Shown: one piece after another, positions 37,725 to 43,872 of the stretch
Position numbering within the stretch: the first letter of the stretch is position 1
Layout: every line of letters begins with the position of its first letter
DNA from: an uncultured SAR86 cluster bacterium
Lineage (GTDB): Bacteria > Pseudomonadota > Gammaproteobacteria > Magnimaribacterales > D2472
Assembly: GCA_902515155.1 (NCBI GenBank)
Contig: CABXTT010000008.1
Location: 1-43,872 of the forward strand
Length of the DNA stretch: 43,872 bases
Reading direction: 5' to 3'
Notes under the pieces: generated by a model
What the model was told of the DNA's origin: nothing
The model's input: the letters and a program-made list of their open reading frames with translations, nothing else
Databases searched by the model: none
Made by a program: the position numbers and the translations under genes

Positions 37725-38513
37725 TTATTTATCCCAATTGGGATCTCTTTTTTCTAAAAAAGCTGCTATGCCTTCTTTGGCATCTTCTCCCTTAAAACAT
37801 TCAGCAATTTGCTCGCGAAGATATGGAAGAGCCTCGTCAAAACTCATATTATCTTGTTTTTCATATGCCTCCAAACCAAACTGCATTGTTCCTGGAGCAA
37901 GTTTTGCTAACTCTATGGCTAAATCCTCCACAATTTGATCTATGTCATCTTTTAATACTGCTTGATTTATCAACCCCCATTGCTCAGCCTTAACCGAATC
38001 AATATAGCCACCTCTCATAATAAAATCTAAACCGGCTCTTTTTGGCATGACTCTAAACAAACCAGCCATTACCATAAACGGCCATAATCCTCTTTTAATT
38101 TCAGGTGCAGAAAATCTTGCCTCTTTTACAGCTATAGCATGAGTTGCGTTGGAAACCATTAAAAGGGCACCTGCCAAAACAGAACCTTGTATTTTACAAA
38201 TAATTGGCTTATATAAATGTCTCATTGCTAAGCTAATATCATCCGCATTTTTTATTTTTGGTACATTAGAACTTGATTCAGCTCTTGAAAGATCTGCCCC
38301 GGCACAGAAAATATCTCCTTTTGCAGCAATTACAACAACCCTTACATTTCTTTCTTGTTTTGCATATGCAAGTGCATAATTAATTTCATTCATCATTACA
38401 TTATTAATTGCATTCTTTTTTTCTGGCCTATTAAGTGTGATCGTCATAATATTATTTTTTATATATAGTTCAGTCGCCTCAAACTTAAGACCCTCTAGTG
38501 ACAATTTTTTCAT
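37725..38513 (-). CDS. Enoyl-CoA hydratase/isomerase family protein
   Basis: LNRPEKKNAINNVMMNE; GDIFCAGADLSRAES; KPIICKIQGSVLAGALLMVSNATHAIA; EKRDPNWDK. Confidence 0.92.
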   Translation of the reverse strand: MKKLSLEGLKFEATELYIKNNIMTITLNRPEKKNAINNVMMNEINYALAYAKQERNVRVVVIAAKGDIFCAGADLSRAESSSNVPKIKNADDISLAMRHLYKPIICKIQGSVLAGALLMVSNATHAIAVKEARFSAPEIKRGLWPFMVMAGLFRVMPKRAGLDFIMRGGYIDSVKAEQWGLINQAVLKDDIDQIVEDLAIELAKLAPGTMQFGLEAYEKQDNMSFDEALPYLREQIAECFKGEDAKEGIAAFLEKRDPNWDK

Positions 38514-38515
38514 TT

Positions 38516-40288
38516 TTAAATATCTCCAATAATGCTCTGCGGTACTTTTATTTTTTTTGCTCTTAAGTACTCACCTAATGATTTTGCTTGACTGTCTTTC
38601 CTATCATTCGAAGATACTCCGTCCTGTAAAATGTCATGAATATAGAAATTTAGAGAGTTTATATTTGGCAATTCATATCTATCTATCTTAAAATCTTTTA
38701 GATCTGGTAATAGTTCCTTTAGCTTTTCTTCACTCAAGAAATCATAAAGGAATGCAAAAGCATTTTTATTTTTAGCCCAAACGCCTAAATTTGCACAACC
38801 ACCTTTATCACCAGATCTAGTTCCAAAAATATCTCCGAAATAGATAGCTTGTTCATTTTTAATTTCAATATTCTCAATATTAATTGGCTCTTTTTGATAA
38901 TATATTTCTTCAAGTTCTAATTGGCTTGTCGGCAATACCTCTATTTCATCTCCATTAATATAAACTCTTTCTTTGATATGTTTGCTGTCTAACAGGGCAG
39001 GCCAATAAACAATTACTGGACCACTTGCTTTAACTCCACCTTGAGCAAAAAAACCAGGAATATTTGCTAAAGCCAATTCAATTATTTTTGCGCTAAAAAG
39101 CCTACCCACTAAATTTTGATCTTTAGATTTTACTGAAACTAATAGCGAAGCCATAGCTTGCTCATTAGTAGAGGGATTTTCTTTATCTGTTCGATGAAGC
39201 TGGATTGAAACTTCATCGAATTGATCTTTTCCACCAACTGAATTGAAGAGGGCATCTGTAAATACTTTTGCCTTTTCTTCTATGTCTAATCCTGTAAGGA
39301 CAATTTCCATTCCATTTCTGTAACCTCCTGCAAGGTTGATACAAACTTTATGTTTATTTGGTGGTGAGCTACCTCTGCAACCAGAAACAAAGACTTTATC
39401 TTTTTCTAGTTCTTCAATTTTTAGAGTATCAAAATGAGCAATCACATCAGGATTTATATACGCAGATGAACTTATTTCATATAAAAGTTGTGCAGTTACT
39501 GTGCCAACTGAAACTAATCCGCCAGTGCCAGGATGCTTGGTTATATTAAAACTTCCATCTTCAAAAATTTCAGCTATTGGATAACCCACGTTATCAAAAC
39601 TTGGAACTTCTTTGAAGAAAGCATAATTTCCTCCAGTAGCCTGACATCCGCATTCAATTATATGACCGGCAGCTAGAGCTCCGGCTAACGCATCAAAATT
39701 GTCTCTTTTCCAATTGTATTTCCATGCGGCTGGACCAATCACTACAGCAGCATCAGTGACTCTTGGACATACAACTATATCAGCTCCATTATCTAAAGCC
39801 TCTTTAATGCCCCAAGCACCAAGATATGCATTTGCAGTTAGAGGCATTAAGCCAGAGTCGTTAAGGTTTTTATTTTTATCAATGTTTTCAAAATTTTCTC
39901 CAGATTCTATTAAATCAGATATTCTTGGCATCAAATCATCACCGTCAATGTATGCTACTTTCATATTTACGGATTGTTCTTTTAAAATTTTTTCTATTTC
40001 CACTGCCATTGATTTGGGATTTAAGCCACCTGCATTAGTTACAATTTTGATATTTTTTTCTTTACAAGAGGCTACTATCTCTTTGATTTGTTTCAAGAAG
40101 GTTCCTACGTAACCTTTATCTTCTCCTCTTTGAAGTTTTTGATTAAATAGAATTGCCATTGTTAGTTCAGCAAGATAATCTCCTGTGAGCACATCAATAG
40201 GGCCTCCATCGACCATATCTTTTGCTGCAGATAACTTATCTCCATAGTATCCGCTGCAATTCGCAATTTTTATGCAATTATTTCCCAT
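38516..40288 (-). CDS. Acyclic terpene utilisation AtuA-family (DUF1446) protein with C-terminal AtuA-like domain
   Basis: CSGYYGDKLSAAKDMVDGGPIDVLTGDYLAELTMAIL; IVTNAGGLNPKSMA; VVCPRVTDAAVVIGPAAW; C-terminal FGDIFGTRSGDKGGCANLGVWAK. Confidence 0.92.
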   Translation of the reverse strand: MGNNCIKIANCSGYYGDKLSAAKDMVDGGPIDVLTGDYLAELTMAILFNQKLQRGEDKGYVGTFLKQIKEIVASCKEKNIKIVTNAGGLNPKSMAVEIEKILKEQSVNMKVAYIDGDDLMPRISDLIESGENFENIDKNKNLNDSGLMPLTANAYLGAWGIKEALDNGADIVVCPRVTDAAVVIGPAAWKYNWKRDNFDALAGALAAGHIIECGCQATGGNYAFFKEVPSFDNVGYPIAEIFEDGSFNITKHPGTGGLVSVGTVTAQLLYEISSSAYINPDVIAHFDTLKIEELEKDKVFVSGCRGSSPPNKHKVCINLAGGYRNGMEIVLTGLDIEEKAKVFTDALFNSVGGKDQFDEVSIQLHRTDKENPSTNEQAMASLLVSVKSKDQNLVGRLFSAKIIELALANIPGFFAQGGVKASGPVIVYWPALLDSKHIKERVYINGDEIEVLPTSQLELEEIYYQKEPINIENIEIKNEQAIYFGDIFGTRSGDKGGCANLGVWAKNKNAFAFLYDFLSEEKLKELLPDLKDFKIDRYELPNINSLNFYIHDILQDGVSSNDRKDSQAKSLGEYLRAKKIKVPQSIIGDI

Positions 40289-40902
40289 TAGTTTTCTATT
40301 TTGATTCCATTTAAAATAATGCTTGTTATAGAGTTTGCTGATTGTTCAGGAGTCATATTAATAGATTTTTTATTTTTGTCTTTAGAAAATTCCCTACCAA
40401 TACCACCCAGCAAAATAGAAAAGGCTTTAACGTCAATAGATTTAATTTCTTTCTTTTCAATCGATTCCTCAAGAAGTTTTTGTGTAAAAAGTTTTATGAA
40501 GTTTTCATGATAGTCTGCCATTTTTTTTGACCCACTAATTTTTTCAATGTCTTTTAAAAATCTATCAAATTTAGGCCCAACTGCTTGATTTACAATAAAA
40601 AGATATTCTTCAAGTCTCTTTATTGGCGAATTAATCTCTTCAACGGAGTCCATTGCAAATTTGCCTAATTTTTTAAGAATATTATCCATAGTCATTAGTA
40701 TCAGCTGATCCTTGCTTGGAGCAATCTCATAGAGAGTTCTTAATGATATTTTTAGTTTTTTTGCAATCTCTGACATTGTCAAATCAGGAACACCTTTCTC
40801 TAATAATTTTTCAAGTGCATCAATAATCTCATAATGTCTTTTTGTATAGATCTCGGTGTTCTTTTTTAAATAAGAAACTTTCTTATATTCAATATTTCGC
40901 AT
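40288..40902 (-). CDS. TetR-family transcriptional regulator
   Basis: N-terminal HTH: YEIIDALEKLLEKGVPDLTMSEIAKKLKISLRTLYEIAPSKDQLILMTMDNIL. Confidence 0.88.
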   Translation of the reverse strand: MRNIEYKKVSYLKKNTEIYTKRHYEIIDALEKLLEKGVPDLTMSEIAKKLKISLRTLYEIAPSKDQLILMTMDNILKKLGKFAMDSVEEINSPIKRLEEYLFIVNQAVGPKFDRFLKDIEKISGSKKMADYHENFIKLFTQKLLEESIEKKEIKSIDVKAFSILLGGIGREFSKDKNKKSINMTPEQSANSITSIILNGIKIEN

Positions 40903-40905
40903 TAA

Positions 40906-42828
40906 TTATTTAACAACCATCAGCAAAGCACCATTTTCTACTTGATCATTTATTGAGATCAATAGCTCGGAAACTTTTCCGTCTTCAGCAGCCTTAATTG
41001 AATGTTCCATTTTCATCGCCTCAAGAATAACTAAAGTTTCTCCAGCCTTAACTTTTTTTCCTTTTTTGACTTTAATATCAATTACTTTGCCAGGCATAGG
41101 AGCAACTAGTCCTCCAATTGTTTTCTCAGTTCCAGGCTCCTTAAATCTAGGTTTAACTTTAAGCATGACATCACCAAATGGCATATGAACAAGAATATTA
41201 TTGTTTGATAGAGTGACTCGAGAATAATGCCTTTTACCATCAAAAATTAAATCTATACCGTCATTATCTTTTTTATAGATACAGGCTTCCTTATCAGATA
41301 AAAAAATAAATTTTTGATTTCTTTGTTTTTTATATTCAACAATATGTTCTTTATTTTCAAACTCAAAAGTTATTTTTTGCATCGGAAGTCTTCCATTGGT
41401 CCAGCCAGATTGCATGAACTTTGCTAAATTTGCATTATCTCTATTATTTTGTTGAATCCACAAAGCTGCTATTGCTAAGACATGATCAATTTCATCCTCT
41501 TCAATTTCAAGCTTCCTGGATGGATTTACTCTTTCAATAAAATCAGATGTAGTATCACCTTTAATAAATTCTTCTGTATTTAGGCAATTTATCAAAAAAT
41601 CTCTATTTGTTTTAACACCGCCTATATGTGCAGATTGGAGTGCTTTAGCTAATTTACTGGCTGCATCTGTCCTATTTGGTGCAAACGATATTATTTTTGC
41701 GAGCATAGGATCAAAGTCTGTTCCAACAACTGTCCCAGTTTTTACACCGGTATCCCATCTGGCTTCAGCTGAATCGCTTTCTTCAAATGCTATCAGAGTT
41801 CCAATCTCTGGAAGAAAATCATTATTAGGATCTTCAGCATATAGTCTTGCTTCTATAGACGAGCCAGTCCAAGTTACATCTTTTTGAGAAAACCCTATAG
41901 GCTCACCTCTTGCTATTTTGAGCTGTTCGCTAACTAAATCCATTCCTGTAACTTCCTCTGTAACAGGATGTTCCACCTGAAGTCTTGTATTGACTTCTAA
42001 AAACCAAAATTCCTCAGTATTATCGTCAAACAAAAATTCTACAGTACCTGCTGATTCGTATTTAATTTTTTTAGCTAGTTTTACCGCAGACTCTCCCATT
42101 TTATTTCTAACTTCTTCAGAAATTCTCGTAGAAGGAGATTCTTCAATTATTTTTTGATGTCTTCGTTGAATGGAGCATTCTCTTTCACCTAGATGAATAA
42201 TATTTCCATGAGAATCACCTAAAATTTGAATTTCTATATGTCTTGATTTTTCAACATACCTTTCAATGAAAATCCTCTCATCATTAAAACCACTTTTTGC
42301 TTCTCTTTGCGCACTTGAAATTGATTCTTTTAAATCCTTTTCCTTGTTAACAATTCTCATGCCTTTTCCGCCCCCACCTGCAGCTGCCTTAATTAGAAGG
42401 GGATATCCAATTTTTTTCGCCTCGCTTGGTTTTGATGTCATTGGCAGAGTAGGGACATCTGCCTTAATAGCTAGATCTTTTGCTTTTAATTTATCCCCCA
42501 TTACTGAAATAACATTAGCAGAAGGCCCGATCCAAATTATCCCCTCTTTTTTAACTTTTCTTGCAAAAGAGGCATTTTCAGATAGAAATCCATATCCAGG
42601 ATGTATTGCTTGTGCACCCGTTTTTTTTGCTGCCTCTATTATTTGATTACTATCAAGATATCCTCCGTCTTCTAATCTAATTGATTCATCTGCTTGGGTA
42701 ACAAAAAGAGCATCTTTGTCTGCATCAACATAAACTGCAATAGATCTGATGCCCATTTTTTTTGCAGTTTTAATAATTCTGCAAGCAATCTCACCTCTAT
42801 TGGCTATTAATAAAGAATTAAAAATCAT
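40906..42828 (-). CDS. Biotin-dependent acyl-CoA carboxylase alpha subunit (biotin carboxylase + BCCP; MCC/AtuF/PCC type)
   Basis: LLIANRGEIACRIIKTAKKMGI; IHPGYGFLSENASFA; KAAAGGGGKGMRIV; EVNTRLQVEHPVTEEVTG; C-terminal VILEAMKMEHSIKA biotinyl motif. Confidence 0.95.
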   Translation of the reverse strand: MIFNSLLIANRGEIACRIIKTAKKMGIRSIAVYVDADKDALFVTQADESIRLEDGGYLDSNQIIEAAKKTGAQAIHPGYGFLSENASFARKVKKEGIIWIGPSANVISVMGDKLKAKDLAIKADVPTLPMTSKPSEAKKIGYPLLIKAAAGGGGKGMRIVNKEKDLKESISSAQREAKSGFNDERIFIERYVEKSRHIEIQILGDSHGNIIHLGERECSIQRRHQKIIEESPSTRISEEVRNKMGESAVKLAKKIKYESAGTVEFLFDDNTEEFWFLEVNTRLQVEHPVTEEVTGMDLVSEQLKIARGEPIGFSQKDVTWTGSSIEARLYAEDPNNDFLPEIGTLIAFEESDSAEARWDTGVKTGTVVGTDFDPMLAKIISFAPNRTDAASKLAKALQSAHIGGVKTNRDFLINCLNTEEFIKGDTTSDFIERVNPSRKLEIEEDEIDHVLAIAALWIQQNNRDNANLAKFMQSGWTNGRLPMQKITFEFENKEHIVEYKKQRNQKFIFLSDKEACIYKKDNDGIDLIFDGKRHYSRVTLSNNNILVHMPFGDVMLKVKPRFKEPGTEKTIGGLVAPMPGKVIDIKVKKGKKVKAGETLVILEAMKMEHSIKAAEDGKVSELLISINDQVENGALLMVVK

Positions 42829-43872
42829 AATCTAAATACCCCATATTCCTTAGCGCCTTTGATAACATTATTGCTTACTATAGATAAGCAAAATCCAATA
42901 ACGTCTCTAGTATCTCTAGGGTCTATAATTCCATCATCGGTAAGCATACTGCTTGCCACAAGACCATGAGATAATTTTTCAAGAAAATCAACGACCATTT
43001 CTCTGAGTTGTTTATCGGCTTTTTCATCAAACTTTTTACCGTCTCTTTTGGCTTTTGCTTTTCTAACTATAGACATTACCCCAGCCATCTGTTCTGGTCC
43101 CATTACAGCAATTTTTGCTGTAGGCCATAAAAATGTGAATCTATTATTGAATGCTTGACCAGACATTGCATATGTTCCAGCTCCATAAGAGGCACCTATA
43201 ATAAATGTAATATGAGGAACTGTTGAGTTGGAGACAGCATTTATAAGTTGCGAACCTTTTTTAATAATGCCTTGCCTCTCAAAGTCTTTACCGACAAGAA
43301 AGCCAGTTACATTATGTAAAAATATAAGTGGAATATCTCTTTTGTTACATAGTTGAATGAAACTAGCGCCTTTTTCGGCTGACTCAGGGTAAATGGGACC
43401 ATTATTACCTATAATACCAATTTGATAACCGTGAACAGAAGACCACCCGCAAACTAATGATGAACCATACAAGGGTTTGAATTCCTCAAATCTAGAACCA
43501 TCAGTAAATCTAGCAATAATTTCTTTAATATCAACTGCAGATTTAAGATCCTCACTTAAGATACCCAATAGCTCATCTTGTTCGTAAATAGGTTCAACAG
43601 ATTTAACACTTGGTTTATTACCTTTTTTTGACCAATTAAGATGAGAAACAACTTCTCTACAAATTCTAAGTGCATCCATCTCATCATCTGCTAGGTAATC
43701 AGAAAGTCCAGAAACCTCAGAGTGCATTTGAGCTCCTCCAAGTGTTTCATCATCAGACTCTTCACCAGTTGCCATTTTGACAAGAGGAGGGCCAGCAAGA
43801 AAAGCTTTTGATTGATCCTTTATAAATATATTGTAATCAGACATTCCAGGCTGATAGGCGCCACCAGCAGTT
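42825..43872 (-). CDS. Acyl-CoA carboxylase beta subunit / carboxyltransferase (5' end beyond window)
   Basis: Reverse complement of 43845-43872 continues in frame (..AGGAYQPG-MSDYNIFIKDQSKAFLAGPPLVKMATGEE..); GGAQMHSEVSGLSDYLADDE; ATGA-type overlap with alpha subunit. Confidence 0.93.
   Translation of the reverse strand, partial: TAGGAYQPGMSDYNIFIKDQSKAFLAGPPLVKMATGEESDDETLGGAQMHSEVSGLSDYLADDEMDALRICREVVSHLNWSKKGNKPSVKSVEPIYEQDELLGILSEDLKSAVDIKEIIARFTDGSRFEEFKPLYGSSLVCGWSSVHGYQIGIIGNNGPIYPESAEKGASFIQLCNKRDIPLIFLHNVTGFLVGKDFERQGIIKKGSQLINAVSNSTVPHITFIIGASYGAGTYAMSGQAFNNRFTFLWPTAKIAVMGPEQMAGVMSIVRKAKAKRDGKKFDEKADKQLREMVVDFLEKLSHGLVASSMLTDDGIIDPRDTRDVIGFCLSIVSNNVIKGAKEYGVFRL

Noticed and set aside
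39699-40112. 137-aa + strand ORF antisense to the AtuA-like gene
   Set aside because: Embedded opposite a strongly supported CDS; reads like mirror-frame translation
42266-42646. 126-aa + strand ORF antisense to biotin carboxylase
   Set aside because: Embedded opposite a highly conserved carboxylase; no independent motif

Overview
Gene-dense, AT-rich window from a bacterial chromosome. Low GC, short intergenic gaps, a TonB-dependent receptor and several acyl-CoA enzymes suggest a streamlined marine gammaproteobacterium (SAR86-like); this taxonomic placement is inference. I saw no rRNA, tRNA, CRISPR, transposase or phage module. From left to right: partial aldehyde dehydrogenase, class II aldolase (convergent), fumC, pterin-carbinolamine dehydratase, queC, queE, guaB, guaA, MFS; a repeat-flanked stretch with a formyltransferase-fold/beta-propeller fusion and a flavodoxin-fold protein; a purine-related stretch (apt, a metallo-beta-lactamase-fold protein with a broken metal site, NCS2 permease, TonB-dependent receptor, phosphoribosyltransferase); MFS, CoA-binding protein, enoyl-CoA hydratase, SDR, nagZ, cupin; acyl-CoA synthetase, MBL hydrolase and DJ-1/PfpI protein on the minus strand; saccharopine-dehydrogenase-like and SnoaL-like proteins; a minus-strand cassette of methyltransferase-like, P-loop kinase-like and nucleotidyltransferase-like proteins divergent from a DmdA/GcvT-family gene; CIA30, tadA, GNAT, xthA, tail-specific protease; and an Atu/MCC-like operon (two acyl-CoA dehydrogenases, enoyl-CoA hydratase, DUF1446/AtuA, TetR, biotin carboxylase, partial carboxyltransferase). 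Best candidates for new biology are the methyltransferase/kinase/nucleotidyltransferase cassette beside the DmdA-like gene, the degenerate MBL protein in the purine region, the formyltransferase/propeller fusion, and the acyl-CoA dehydrogenase pair in which one subunit appears to lack a catalytic base. All functional assignments were made by reading motifs, with no database search.
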